The notes: generated by a model from the letters alone, not told the origin. Shown: positions 37,131 to 46,244, counted from the stretch's first letter. The stretch: 64,000 nucleotides of DNA from Leptobacterium_A meishanense (GCF_037645805.1 NZ_JBBEXE010000010.1:62001-126000), one strand, 5' to 3'. A program made the numbers and translations.

Positions 37131-37152
37131 TATGTTACATATTACCGAAAAA

Positions 37153-38034
37153 CTATTCTGCTTTTTTTCTTTTACTACTAGAGGTGTCTTTAACTGCATT
37201 TTCAGGAATTTTTACAAGATCATCCGTAAATGGTTTTGTGAAAGACCAGTTCTTATAAGTATGAAATCCAAAATCTTCACCTTCAGGACCTAAAGTTATT
37301 AATTTAACAGGGACTTTAAATTCGTCTACAACTTCATATTTTTCAAATTTTTTGATCATTGGACCAAAAAACTCTACCTCAGCCGGCAATCCCATTGCAT
37401 CCAATATTGCCCCATAGGCTACAACATATTCCATTGCCTTGAGTTCATAGGTTTCAGGGTCGATCATAAGGTCATAATAATCTTTTGGAGATTCACCAGC
37501 AGTAGGTTCAAATGTCATCTTAACTGCAATATACTCTTTAGGTTCATCAAATATTTCTCTTGTTCTAACCTCTCCAAGTTTTACTCCATTATCTTGGGTA
37601 AGCCAAGGGATATTTGAAAAATAATATGCTAAATGTGCTGTAAACTTTGCAGGATTACCACGTTTCCAGTTTACTGAATAATATCCTTTTCCATTATAAA
37701 ATATTTCTGCTTTATCCAATGGCCAGTTCTGGTATACTCTTCTTTTTCCTTGTTCTATAATCTCATCAGAAGTCCAAGGATCGGAAGGGTCAAATGGCCC
37801 AATATACGTGTGTTGATAGCTAACACTTGGACTGTTTTTCCATTTCTCCAAATCACCGTGTGCTTTAATCATTTTTTCGATTACTTCTTTAGTCTCTTCA
37901 GAAGCATATCTAGGGTCAAGTGCAGGGGCTGTGTTTTCAGTAGTTGTTTCCTCTGACTTCTTTTTAGTGTTACAAGCAGAAATTGATACAATCAATACAA
38001 CTAATGTAAATACGTAAGCAATTCTTGTTTTCAT
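37153..38034 (-). CDS. Lipoprotein, DUF6503-like
   Basis: 293 residues. The lipoprotein signal peptide has lipobox VSISAC (Cys at about 21) followed by a Thr/Glu/Lys-rich linker (22-40). The body (about 45-275) is beta-rich with repeated outer-strand pairs such as KRRVYQNWPLDKAEIFYNGK and DYYDLMIDPETYELKAMEY, reminiscent of the LolA/LppX-like half-barrel that binds lipid. The family identity is my best recollection and uncertain. The C-terminal KRKK tail is unusual for a lipoprotein. No operon partner; the regulator gene upstream is 120 nt away on the same strand. Confidence 0.65.
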   Translation of the reverse strand: MKTRIAYVFTLVVLIVSISACNTKKKSEETTTENTAPALDPRYASEETKEVIEKMIKAHGDLEKWKNSPSVSYQHTYIGPFDPSDPWTSDEIIEQGKRRVYQNWPLDKAEIFYNGKGYYSVNWKRGNPAKFTAHLAYYFSNIPWLTQDNGVKLGEVRTREIFDEPKEYIAVKMTFEPTAGESPKDYYDLMIDPETYELKAMEYVVAYGAILDAMGLPAEVEFFGPMIKKFEKYEVVDEFKVPVKLITLGPEGEDFGFHTYKNWSFTKPFTDDLVKIPENAVKDTSSSKRKKAE

Positions 38035-38154
38035 AATATGTTTTCAGATTTTAATTTCTAGGGTGCAATATTATGAGGAATGATTAACATATAAAGCTTT
38101 CCGGAAGCTGTTTGTGACAACCTGTTCGAAATTGTGATAGAATTAAAGCTATTC

Positions 38155-39006
38155 TTATACTGGGAGGTCTTTTAATTTTAATTTTTCTGCAATATCCTCT
38201 TTATAGTTTCGGCTGGTAATAATTTCATTTTTGTCTTTCAATAAAATCCTATACATACCGCTCTTCATATAATCAACTTTCTCTACATAATTCACATTAA
38301 CAATGTATGAACGGTGTACACGAATAAATTCATCCGTATTTAAACTGGAGTATAAACTGGTCATCGTTTGCCTCAGAACATATATTCTTTCATTCATGTG
38401 CAATTTCATATAATTGCCAGCACTTTCAAACCATATGATTTCATGAACATTAATTGAAACGTCAATTCCTTTATCTTTAATATTTATGACTTGAATTGTT
38501 TTCTCATCTTTAGTGATAAGTGCGTATAGTTTTGGCCAGTGGGAAGCGATAAAATTTCTTATCTGAGCTTCATTATTTGAGGTGAAATGGAATAAAATAA
38601 CAATTGCTGTTGATTCTACCAATCGACTAAAGAAACCACTGGTGAGGTGGTTACTATATTCATTTCCAAATATTTCATCATACGGTACTTCGTTTTTGAA
38701 ATAAAGAATCAGATAGAAAAAAAAATTTGCCAATAATTGATGTATAAATGCAATAACAACAATAAATAAGGAATGCTTAATAAAAAGGGACACTTTTTTA
38801 TAGTCTTTTATTTTTATAATAAGAACATAAATTAAGGGTAATAGCGTTACCCATAGTAAAATACTAATTGTATAAAATAAACTATCATTAACCCAGTTAG
38901 AAAATTCTTGAGGCCTGAAATAAAACAATATAAATTCGTTTGCCGATACTATTATCGCCAAGGGTATCGCTAAAAACAGTAAAAGTAACCGAACCCTATT
39001 TCCCAT
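38155..39006 (-). CDS. Membrane-tethered LytTR transcription regulator
   Basis: 283 residues. Four membrane helices in the first half (about 5-27, 43-65, 76-103, 126-144) and a C-terminal LytTR DNA-binding domain (about 180-280; HEIIWFESAGNYMKLH, EFIRVHRSYIVNVNYVEKV). There is no receiver domain, so it is not a classical response regulator. The sensor and DNA-binding parts are in one chain held at the membrane. Targets may include the lipoprotein gene 120 nt downstream, but no binding sites were identified. Confidence 0.9.
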   Translation of the reverse strand: MGNRVRLLLLFLAIPLAIIVSANEFILFYFRPQEFSNWVNDSLFYTISILLWVTLLPLIYVLIIKIKDYKKVSLFIKHSLFIVVIAFIHQLLANFFFYLILYFKNEVPYDEIFGNEYSNHLTSGFFSRLVESTAIVILFHFTSNNEAQIRNFIASHWPKLYALITKDEKTIQVINIKDKGIDVSINVHEIIWFESAGNYMKLHMNERIYVLRQTMTSLYSSLNTDEFIRVHRSYIVNVNYVEKVDYMKSGMYRILLKDKNEIITSRNYKEDIAEKLKLKDLPV

Positions 39007-39113
39007 TATTATATCTTCACAAATATTTTTTAGTGAACAAATCTAATTAAAATGATATGCATTTGGGTAAGTCCAGTTACTAAAAAAACATGTCTGTTTT
39101 ATGTTTTCAATTA

Positions 39114-39137
39114 AAAAGCCACCCTTGGGTGGCTTTT
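39114..39137 (-). terminator. Terminator downstream of the triple-repeat gene
   Basis: A perfect 11-bp stem AAAAGCCACCC / GGGTGGCTTTT (39114-39124 with 39127-39137), two-nt loop. It lies 47 nt past the minus-strand stop at 39184. Confidence 0.8.
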
Positions 39138-39183
39138 CCTAACTAACTCAAACAATTTTTCATAAAGGTCAAATTGCATACTT

Positions 39184-39702
39184 TTACATGATTGAGGGTT
39201 TCGCATGTGGGTTAAATCCCTTTGGAAGATACTTTTTCGTATCAAACCCTAAATCTATGATTTCTTCTTCATCCTTTTCGATATATAGAATGCTTTCCAT
39301 AGGGATGGCATAAGGATCAAAGTTTTCAGGTAAATACTTTTCCGTATCAAATCCTAAATTAATTTCTTCCTCTTCCTCAATATATTCAATAGAGTGGATA
39401 TCGAAGTACACTTCATAAGGGTTGAACCCTTTTGGCAGATACTTTTCCGTATCAAATCCTAAGTCTACTACTTGCTCCTCTTCTATATAATTAATAGTAC
39501 TGAGGTTCAGTTCTTTTTCTTTTGTCAGTTCGTAAGGGAATTTCAAATCGGTTAGGTTGTTTTCCCTGGCGTTACTAACAAATAAACCTTCTAAACTTGC
39601 CATGGCTTCATAATGGATGAGCTCATTGGCAACGGTTTTTTCTTCCTGCGTAGCCACATTTTGTAAAAAAAGTAAACTACAAATAACTAATAGCTTGTTC
39701 AT
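39184..39702 (-). CDS. Secreted protein with three LGFDTEKYLP repeats
   Basis: 172 residues, no known family. A signal peptide (about 1-18) is followed by an unremarkable segment (20-68) and then three tandem acidic units of about 33 residues (71-104, 105-137, 138-172). Each unit has the order YIEEE-x-x-[I/V]-[D/N]-LGFDT-[E/K]-KYLP-x-[G/N]-F-[N/D]-P. The strongly conserved LGFDTxKYLP core implies a structural or binding role; the acidic Glu runs might bind cations. The last unit runs to the C-terminus, with no sorting domain or membrane anchor. Monocistronic. Confidence 0.75.
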   Translation of the reverse strand: MNKLLVICSLLFLQNVATQEEKTVANELIHYEAMASLEGLFVSNARENNLTDLKFPYELTKEKELNLSTINYIEEEQVVDLGFDTEKYLPKGFNPYEVYFDIHSIEYIEEEEEINLGFDTEKYLPENFDPYAIPMESILYIEKDEEEIIDLGFDTKKYLPKGFNPHAKPSIM

Positions 39703-39942
39703 TTCTATAATGTTTAATCGTTCTTTGATTGTTTACTATATAGACTACCGAAAAACAGAAATGTTACGTCTTTATGAAATATTTAACTATCCGCGGTTAG
39801 AAGGTTTAAGCCGTTATAAACAAAAGAAAAACAAGATACATGGAAGGTTTTTTAATATCTGAAATGATTATTCTGAGAATGTATGGATTAAACATTTTGT
39901 CCGTTTTCTGGTCATAGGGATATAACCTAAATATTATATAAG

Positions 39943-40395
39943 ATGAAAAAGTTAGTTAGTTTATTAGTGCTTTTGTTTTTGGCATTTTCTATGACAGCAC
40001 AAGAACGTGGGCAAAAAAAGGAACGCGAGTATAGAAAACATCGTGTAGAGCGATTTAAAGATTTTACTCCTGAACAAATGGCTACGCTCCGTACAAAACG
40101 AATGGCATTAGCGTTGGATTTAAATGAAAGCCAGCAAGGAGCAATTTTAACATTAAACACTCAAATGGAAGAGAAACGTAAGCATCATATGGAGGAACGT
40201 AAAGCATTTAGAGAGTCAGAAGAAAAACCTTCTGTGGAAGCACGTTATGAAAAGATGAACGAAATGCTTGATGAACGATTGAGATTACAACAAGAAATGA
40301 AACAAATTCTCTCTGCCGAACAATATGAAACGTGGAAACAACAAGACAAAGGAAAGCGGTTTTACAAGCATAAACTCGGATGGAGAAGAAAATAA
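39943..40395 (+). CDS. Small exported Spy/CpxP-like protein
   Basis: 150 residues, signal peptide (about 1-19, SMTAQ). The mature part is all-helical and rich in Arg/Lys/Glu, with FTPEQMATLRTKRMALALDL and LDLNESQQGAILTL (an LTxxQ-like motif) and a second helix pair ending ILSAEQYETWKQ. This resembles Spy/CpxP periplasmic chaperones or metal-stress sensors. A second small exported helical protein follows after a repeat element. Function inferred from fold pattern only. Confidence 0.72.
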   Translation: MKKLVSLLVLLFLAFSMTAQERGQKKEREYRKHRVERFKDFTPEQMATLRTKRMALALDLNESQQGAILTLNTQMEEKRKHHMEERKAFRESEEKPSVEARYEKMNEMLDERLRLQQEMKQILSAEQYETWKQQDKGKRFYKHKLGWRRK

Positions 40396-40413
40396 TAGTT
40401 GATATATTATAAT

Positions 40414-40508
40414 AAGGTCATTTCGAAGAAGTACAACGACTGAGAAATCTTTTATAATATTATCTTGGATTTCTCATCAATAAAAAGAGTGAGTTTGAAA
40501 TGACTTTA
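40414..40508. repeat. Intergenic inverted-repeat element
   Basis: About 95 nt with near-palindromic ends: GGTCATTTCGAA at the left is mirrored by TTTGAAATGAC at the right, and an inner pair GAGAAATC / GGATTTCTC. This is the pattern of the dispersed GTCATTTCGA...GAGAAATC repeats seen between genes in many Bacteroidota genomes, which could fold as RNA or be a non-autonomous element. Only one copy is in this window. Confidence 0.6.
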
Positions 40509-40545
40509 TACTTTTTTAGAAAACTATTTTAAATGATAAAAATGG

Positions 40546-40553
40546 TATCTTTG
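40546..40553 (+). promoter_or_regulatory. Candidate -7 box for the 119-residue exported protein
   Basis: TATCTTTG, a perfect TAnnTTTG, 30 nt upstream of the ATG at 40584. The -33 region is only T-rich. Confidence 0.5.
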
Positions 40554-40583
40554 ATATAAAATAAACCATAACCTAACTATCTT

Positions 40584-40943
40584 ATGAAAAACCGAATTCG
40601 ATTAACTATTGCTTTTCTTCTGCTTTTTGCAGTACAGTTTTCCAATGCGCAAGCAAAAGCTGCCATCGTAAATAATCCAGAAGCTATTGCTAAAGAGAAA
40701 ATGGAGAAAATAGACCGTATCATTGTTTTAAATACAACCCAAAAACAAGGTCTTTATGATGCTATTTTGAGTTTTGAACAGCGGAGAAAAAACTTTGACC
40801 GTTCAAAGTATAAAAATACAGAAGCCGGTAGAGCATATGCTAACCTGAATATCGAATTGGACAATACTATTCAGCGCATCCTTACCAAAGAACAACTCCA
40901 AAAATTAGAAAAAGGTGGGTACACACCTTTGGATGTTCATTAA
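40584..40943 (+). CDS. Small exported helical protein (Spy-like)
   Basis: 119 residues, signal peptide (about 1-22, FSNAQ). The mature part has two helices, with VLNTTQKQGLYDAILSFEQRR echoing the LTxxQ-type helix of Spy and RILTKEQLQKLEKGG echoing the paralogue just upstream (ILSAEQ). The two may be distant paralogues acting in the periplasm. Its stop codon abuts that of hemL on the other strand with no gap at all, so no room exists for a terminator. Confidence 0.68.
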   Translation: MKNRIRLTIAFLLLFAVQFSNAQAKAAIVNNPEAIAKEKMEKIDRIIVLNTTQKQGLYDAILSFEQRRKNFDRSKYKNTEAGRAYANLNIELDNTIQRILTKEQLQKLEKGGYTPLDVH

Positions 40944-42230
40944 TTATAACGTAGCAACTACTTTTTTTGCAGCTTCAATGGTAAAATCAAGATCACCATA
41001 CGAAAGGGCGTCATTTAAAAACCAACTTTCAAAGGCACTGGGAGGTAAATAAACCCCCTCGTTGAGCATCCCATGGAAGAACTTTTTAAAGGTCTCATTA
41101 TTCCCTTTTGCAGAAGAATCAAAATCAATGACCGGTTTATCTATAAAATGAACAGAAATCATGGAACCTATTCGGTTAATAGTATAAGCAACTTTTGAAC
41201 CTTTCAAAACTTTTCCAAGCCCGGTATGCAGATAAGCTGTTTTTTCCTGAAGGCTTTTAAATATTTCAGGACTATTGTTTAGTTCAGTTAACATGGCTAA
41301 CCCTGCGGCCATTGCCAAGGGGTTTCCACTCAATGTGCCTGCTTGATATACAGGCCCTACAGGTGCTAAGCAATGCATGATTTTATCCCTGGCAGCAAAA
41401 GCCCCTACGGGGAGTCCTCCGCCAATTACCTTTCCAAAAGTTACAATATCTGCATCCACATTTAGAAGTTCCTGTGCTCCTCCCCTTGCAAGCCGGAACC
41501 CCGTCATCACCTCATCAAAAATGAGTAGTATGCCATTTTTATCGCAAAGAGTCCTCAACCCTTCCAAAAAACCTTTTTCCGGCAAAATGCATCCCATATT
41601 GCCGGCTACCGGTTCAATGATGATCGCTGCAATCTCTCTCGGATTTGCCCGGACAATTCGGTTTACATCCTCCAGGTCGTTATACCGGGCTAATAGGGTG
41701 TCCCTTGCAGTACCTTGGGTAACTCCTGGGCTGTTAGGCGTTCCAAATGTAACGGCTCCACTCCCGGCTTGGATAAGAAAAGCATCGGCATGGCCATGAT
41801 AACACCCTGCAAACTTGATGATTTTTTCCTTACCTGTGTAGCCGCGTGCCAACCTTATAGCACTCATGCAAGCTTCTGTGCCACTATTGACAAAACGGAT
41901 TTTATCAATATTTGGCACCATAGAAATTGCCAGTTTAGCAATCTCCGTTTCAATTTCCGTAGGCATTCCAAAAGAAGTCCCTTTTTTAGCTTTTTCAATA
42001 ACTGCTTTTAACACAGGCTCGTAAGCATGCCCTAAGATTAAAGGCCCCCAAGAGGCAATATAATCAATAAACTTATTGCCATCTTCATCATAGAAATAAG
42101 CACCTTTGGCCTCTTTAACAAAAATAGGATGTCCGCCTACTGCTTTAAAAGCCCGTACAGGGGAGTTAACGCCTCCGGGAATAACTTTAGTAGCCTCTGC
42201 ATACAGAGCACTGCTTCTTTGGTAAATCAT
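40944..42230 (-). CDS. hemL: Glutamate-1-semialdehyde 2,1-aminomutase
   Basis: 428 residues, the standard length. Family blocks are VIPGGVNSPVRAFKAVGG, RFVNSGTEACMSAIRLAR, GCYHGHADAFL, LIFDEVMTGFR and the PLP-lysine region TFGKVIGGGLPVGAF. It is a PLP enzyme that converts glutamate-1-semialdehyde to 5-aminolevulinate in the C5 route of heme synthesis. It lies directly downstream of the glucosaminidase gene (no gap), an apparently positional operon. Confidence 0.97.
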   Translation of the reverse strand: MIYQRSSALYAEATKVIPGGVNSPVRAFKAVGGHPIFVKEAKGAYFYDEDGNKFIDYIASWGPLILGHAYEPVLKAVIEKAKKGTSFGMPTEIETEIAKLAISMVPNIDKIRFVNSGTEACMSAIRLARGYTGKEKIIKFAGCYHGHADAFLIQAGSGAVTFGTPNSPGVTQGTARDTLLARYNDLEDVNRIVRANPREIAAIIIEPVAGNMGCILPEKGFLEGLRTLCDKNGILLIFDEVMTGFRLARGGAQELLNVDADIVTFGKVIGGGLPVGAFAARDKIMHCLAPVGPVYQAGTLSGNPLAMAAGLAMLTELNNSPEIFKSLQEKTAYLHTGLGKVLKGSKVAYTINRIGSMISVHFIDKPVIDFDSSAKGNNETFKKFFHGMLNEGVYLPPSAFESWFLNDALSYGDLDFTIEAAKKVVATL

Positions 42231-43064
42231 TTATTTAGAAGAAATTATCAGTTTTTGCCCAATATCAATATTGATGCTATCAAGCTTGTTTATGTTCATA
42301 AGTTCATCAATGGTAAGGCCATACCGCTTTGATATGGAGTATAACGTATCGCCTTGTGCTACTGTATGGATTTCTTCAGATAGAACTTCTCTAGGAACTT
42401 TAGGTTCCGTGGCTGTATTTTCCACAACAGCAATACCTTTTTCTTTCAACACTTCTTTGTCGTATTTATCAAGGTCGTAGCGTTCAATAATAGAAATTAA
42501 TTTTTCAGGGTACTTTTTATCTGTAGCATAGCCGGCTTTGCGCAATCCTTTGGCCCAAGCTTTATAATCATTTTTTCGGAGGTCAAATAAAAAATCATAT
42601 CGGGAGCGCGTGGTTAAAAACAAGCTGTGGTCATTAAAGGAATGCATAGGATGGTTGTATTTTCTGAAACACTCTCCTTTTTCATCATCATCGTGGTAGG
42701 CACGGTCACCTTCCCACCCGGTATGGCATTTAATCCCAAAATGGTTATTGGTTTTCATGGTGAGCTGCCCTTTTCCCGAACCACTTTCCAGAATTCCTTG
42801 CGCCAGTGTTATACTCGCAGGGATTCCATGATTGCGCATGTTCTGTTTAGCGATTTCATCAAACGTGTCAATATAATCTTGTGTAGAGACAATATTGAAC
42901 ACAATAAATTCATCTTCTTTAGAAGCAATTTTATTGGAAGGTTCTTTTATAACAACTTCTTCAGAAGAACGCTTTTTTTTATGTGTTTCTCTGATAATCC
43001 GTTGTTTGCTTCCACAACTAATAAATAAGAAACCTACAATGAATAAACCTATATACTTTTTCAT
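42231..43064 (-). CDS. Lipoprotein glucosaminidase with LysM domain
   Basis: 277 residues. Lipobox LFISCG near residue 17. A glucosaminidase domain (about 60-205) has the catalytic glutamate in LAQGILESGSGKGQL and NNHFGIKCH; the LysM motif is at the C-terminus (about 230-277; EIHTVAQGDTLYSISKRYGL). It cleaves peptidoglycan glycan strands from an outer-membrane-anchored position. It overlaps the next gene's start by one base (43064), so three minus-strand genes (ACC-deaminase-like, this, hemL) form one unit. Confidence 0.93.
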   Translation of the reverse strand: MKKYIGLFIVGFLFISCGSKQRIIRETHKKKRSSEEVVIKEPSNKIASKEDEFIVFNIVSTQDYIDTFDEIAKQNMRNHGIPASITLAQGILESGSGKGQLTMKTNNHFGIKCHTGWEGDRAYHDDDEKGECFRKYNHPMHSFNDHSLFLTTRSRYDFLFDLRKNDYKAWAKGLRKAGYATDKKYPEKLISIIERYDLDKYDKEVLKEKGIAVVENTATEPKVPREVLSEEIHTVAQGDTLYSISKRYGLTIDELMNINKLDSINIDIGQKLIISSK

Positions 43065-43990
43065 TACAAATGAATTAAAGGCAACTTTTTTCTTTTTAAG
43101 AAGTTATTCATACCAGTGATTCCTTGCAAACCACCGGTATGAACGGCCAATATTTTTGTTTTCTCTTTAAAATAACCTCTTTTTATCAAATCTAGTACAC
43201 CAAACAGCATTTTTCCTGTATAAACAGGATCCAATGAAACTCCGGTTTCTTTCTTAAAACCATTAATAAACACAATCAGTTCTTCACAAACCTTGCCATA
43301 ACCTCCAAAATGATAATAGTCTATCAGTTCCCACTGATTGTTATTGGCAAATTTACGAATATCATTTTTCAAAAAAGAACCTTTCAATGCCGGAAATCCT
43401 AAAACTTGTTGACGGGGTTTTAAACAATTAATGATCCCCGAAACAGTCCCTCCGGTACCAACGGCTACACAAACAATGTCAAAATAAGCATCTTTTTCTG
43501 TTAAAATCTCTTCACAACCTTTAATGGCCAGTTCATTAGTTCCCCCTTCAGGGATGAGGTAAAAATCACCAAACTTTTGATCTAATTTGTGAATAAACTC
43601 AAGTGTATTTTTATTTCGATAATTACTTCGAGAAACAAAATGAAGGTGCATGCCACATGCTTGAGCAAACTGTAGGGTTGGATTGGCTGTTGTTTTGCTC
43701 TCCAATTCCTCTCCACGGATAATTCCGATGGTTTGAAACCCATATTCTTTTCCAGCAGCAGCTACAGCGGAAATATGGTTGGAAAAAGCCCCTCCAAAAG
43801 TCAACAATGTATGCTGTGAATCTTCTTTTGCCTTGAGAAGGTTGTATTTGAGTTTTCGATATTTGTTCCCTGAGATATGTGGATGTAGAAGATCTTCTCT
43901 TTTTATAAATAATTCAATTTTTTTCTCCTTCAATACGGGAAGTTCAATTTTTTGATTTATGGAAACAATTGTTGAAAAATCAAAAGACAT
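43064..43990 (-). CDS. 1-aminocyclopropane-1-carboxylate deaminase / D-cysteine desulfhydrase-like PLP enzyme
   Basis: 308 residues, fold type II PLP enzyme. The PLP lysine lies in HISGNKYRKLKYNL near residue 44, followed by LLTFGGAFSNHISAVAAAG (phosphate and carboxylate site) and VAVGTGGTVSGI. Family members either open the ACC ring or release sulfide from D-cysteine. In flavobacteria without plant association the D-cysteine desulfhydrase activity is more likely, but sequence alone does not decide. Confidence 0.9.
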   Translation of the reverse strand: MSFDFSTIVSINQKIELPVLKEKKIELFIKREDLLHPHISGNKYRKLKYNLLKAKEDSQHTLLTFGGAFSNHISAVAAAGKEYGFQTIGIIRGEELESKTTANPTLQFAQACGMHLHFVSRSNYRNKNTLEFIHKLDQKFGDFYLIPEGGTNELAIKGCEEILTEKDAYFDIVCVAVGTGGTVSGIINCLKPRQQVLGFPALKGSFLKNDIRKFANNNQWELIDYYHFGGYGKVCEELIVFINGFKKETGVSLDPVYTGKMLFGVLDLIKRGYFKEKTKILAVHTGGLQGITGMNNFLKRKKLPLIHL

Positions 43991-44056
43991 TTAAAAAACA
44001 ATTTATTCAATGGTAACATTGGATGGTCCAATTTTAGGAACCATATCAAATTCATA

Positions 44057-44064
44057 TATCTTTG
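44057..44064 (+). promoter_or_regulatory. Candidate -7 box of the DUF5522-hutU unit
   Basis: TATCTTTG, perfect TAnnTTTG, ending 21 nt before the DUF5522 ATG. Upstream sequence at -33 is only T-rich (TTTTA). Confidence 0.5.
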
Positions 44065-44085
44065 TAAAGATAAGGAAACCTCAAC

Positions 44086-44250
44086 ATGAAAAAGATACTA
44101 CCACTAGAAGAAGGCGATTTTTATTGGTCGCCGGAAGGGTATCGGGTATTTACAGAACAATACCTTTTAAAAAGAGGCTATTGCTGTGAAAGTGGCTGTA
44201 GGCATTGTCCTTATGGATACAACCAAAAAAATAAAAACAAAAGAGAATAA
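44086..44250 (+). CDS. DUF5522 small cysteine-rich protein
   Basis: 54 residues. The signature is a short WSPEGYRVFTEQYLLKRGYC segment ending in CCESGCRHCPYGY. Four clustered cysteines (C-C-x3-C-x2-C) suggest a zinc or Fe-S site. The family is small, cytoplasmic and of unknown function. Its stop overlaps the hutU ATG (TAATG), so the two are translationally coupled, which ties it by position to histidine breakdown; that may be chance. Confidence 0.88.
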   Translation: MKKILPLEEGDFYWSPEGYRVFTEQYLLKRGYCCESGCRHCPYGYNQKNKNKRE

Positions 44251-46244
44251 TGACTTTTGAAGAACAACTACAGGAAGGCATCCCGGATATGCTTCCATCA
44301 TTAAAACTCTATGATGAGCAAGTAAACCATGCGCCAAAGAGAAAAGGTTTGCACACTAAGGAAGATAAAAAACTGGCTCTAAGGAATGCACTCCGTTACT
44401 TTGAAGCGAAACACCATGCAACGTTACTTCCTGAATTTGCAAAAGAACTCGATACTTATGGAAGGATTTATATGTATCGTTTTCGCCCGGATTATGAGAT
44501 GTATGCACGGCCGATAGAAGCCTATCCTGCAAAAAGCCGACAAGCTGCAGCTATTATGCTCATGATTCAAAATAACTTAGATCCAAAAGTTGCCCAGCAC
44601 CCCCACGAATTGATTACCTATGGAGGTAATGGGGCTGTTTTTCAGAATTGGGCACAGTACCGGCTTACCATGAAATACCTTTCTGAAATGACTGATGAGC
44701 AAACACTGATTATGTATTCCGGACACCCTATGGGTTTATTCCCATCACACAAGGAAGCCCCGAGAGTGGTAGTTACCAATGGTATGATGATTCCTAACTA
44801 TTCCAGTCAAGATGATTGGGAGCACTTCAATGCTCTAGGAGTTACACAATACGGGCAAATGACAGCAGGTAGTTATATGTACATTGGTCCTCAAGGGATT
44901 GTACATGGCACTACGATCACCGTATTGAATGCAGGCCGGAAAGTAGCAAAAGAAGGAGAAGGTTTAGCCGGAAAGCTATTTGTTTCTTCCGGATTGGGAG
45001 GCATGAGCGGTGCGCAACCCAAAGCAGGGAATATTGCCGGATGTATTACGGTATGCGCAGAAGTAAATGCAAAAGCCATTGAAACCCGCCATTCGCAAGG
45101 ATGGGTAGATGAGGTTATCGATAACTTAGAAACTTTGACTGCCCGTGTGAAAAAGGCAAAAGCAACCAAGGAAGTTGTTTCCATAGCCTATCATGGAAAT
45201 ATAGTAGAAGTTTGGGAACACTTTTATGAGGAAGGAATTTATATTGATTTAGGTTCCGACCAAACATCGCTGCACAATCCATGGTCAGGAGGGTATTATC
45301 CTGTGGGACTTACCTTTGAAGTGGCTAATGAAATGATGGCTGCCGATCCTGAAAATTTTAAAAAACAAGTTCAGGAGTCGCTACGGCGACAAGTTGCAGC
45401 TATCAATAAACACGCCGCCAAAGGCACCTATTTTTTTGATTATGGAAATGCATTTTTATTAGAAGCTTCCCGTGCAGGAGCTGCTATTATGGCTGATGAT
45501 GGTATTCATTTCAAATATCCTAGTTATGTGCAAGACATTATGGGGCCTATGTGCTTTGATTATGGTTTTGGGCCTTTTCGTTGGGTATGTGCTTCCGGCA
45601 AATCGGAAGACCTGGCAAAAACAGATGCGATTGCTTGTACCGTTTTGGAGGAAATGGCAAAAAATGCCCCTCAGGAAATTACCCAACAAATGCATGATAA
45701 TATCCGGTGGATAAAGGGCGCACAAGATAATAAACTGGTAGTCGGTTCACAGGCACGTATCTTATATGCGGATGCTGAGGGGAGGATTAAAATTGCCCAA
45801 GCCTTTAATGATGCTATTAAACAAGGTGTTATTGGCCCTGTAGTTTTAGGGCGTGATCACCATGATGTGAGCGGTACCGATTCACCCTATCGTGAAACAT
45901 CAAATATCTATGATGGCTCGCAATTTACTGCAGATATGGCCATTCATAATGTGATTGGCGATAGTTTTCGAGGTGCTACTTGGGTAAGCATTCACAATGG
46001 TGGTGGTGTTGGTTGGGGAGAGGTAATTAATGGCGGATTTGGTATGGTTCTTGATGGTAGTAAAGAGGCAGCCAACCGGTTACAGTCCATGCTTTTTTGG
46101 GATGTAAACAATGGGATTGCCAGACGAAGTTGGGCACGAAATAAGGAAGCTGTTTTTGCTATCAAACGTGCTATGGAAATAGCCCCTAGTTTGAAAGTAA
46201 CGTTACCGAATGAAGTAGATGAAAACCTTTTAGAAGAACTTTAA
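44250..46244 (+). CDS. hutU: Urocanate hydratase
   Basis: 664 residues, about 100 longer than the common 550-residue enzyme but typical of the long Bacteroidota form. Blocks include LMIQNNLDPKVAQHPHELITYGGNGAVFQNW split over residues 105-140, MYSGHPMGLFPSHKEAPR, GLGGMSGAQPKAG, DLGSDQTSLHNPWSGGYYPVG and GVGWGEVINGGFGMVLDG. It adds water to urocanate using NAD+ as electrophile, step 2 of histidine catabolism. hutH, hutI and hutG are not in the window, so the pathway is split in this genome. Only the DUF5522 gene precedes it. Confidence 0.96.
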   Translation: MTFEEQLQEGIPDMLPSLKLYDEQVNHAPKRKGLHTKEDKKLALRNALRYFEAKHHATLLPEFAKELDTYGRIYMYRFRPDYEMYARPIEAYPAKSRQAAAIMLMIQNNLDPKVAQHPHELITYGGNGAVFQNWAQYRLTMKYLSEMTDEQTLIMYSGHPMGLFPSHKEAPRVVVTNGMMIPNYSSQDDWEHFNALGVTQYGQMTAGSYMYIGPQGIVHGTTITVLNAGRKVAKEGEGLAGKLFVSSGLGGMSGAQPKAGNIAGCITVCAEVNAKAIETRHSQGWVDEVIDNLETLTARVKKAKATKEVVSIAYHGNIVEVWEHFYEEGIYIDLGSDQTSLHNPWSGGYYPVGLTFEVANEMMAADPENFKKQVQESLRRQVAAINKHAAKGTYFFDYGNAFLLEASRAGAAIMADDGIHFKYPSYVQDIMGPMCFDYGFGPFRWVCASGKSEDLAKTDAIACTVLEEMAKNAPQEITQQMHDNIRWIKGAQDNKLVVGSQARILYADAEGRIKIAQAFNDAIKQGVIGPVVLGRDHHDVSGTDSPYRETSNIYDGSQFTADMAIHNVIGDSFRGATWVSIHNGGGVGWGEVINGGFGMVLDGSKEAANRLQSMLFWDVNNGIARRSWARNKEAVFAIKRAMEIAPSLKVTLPNEVDENLLEEL

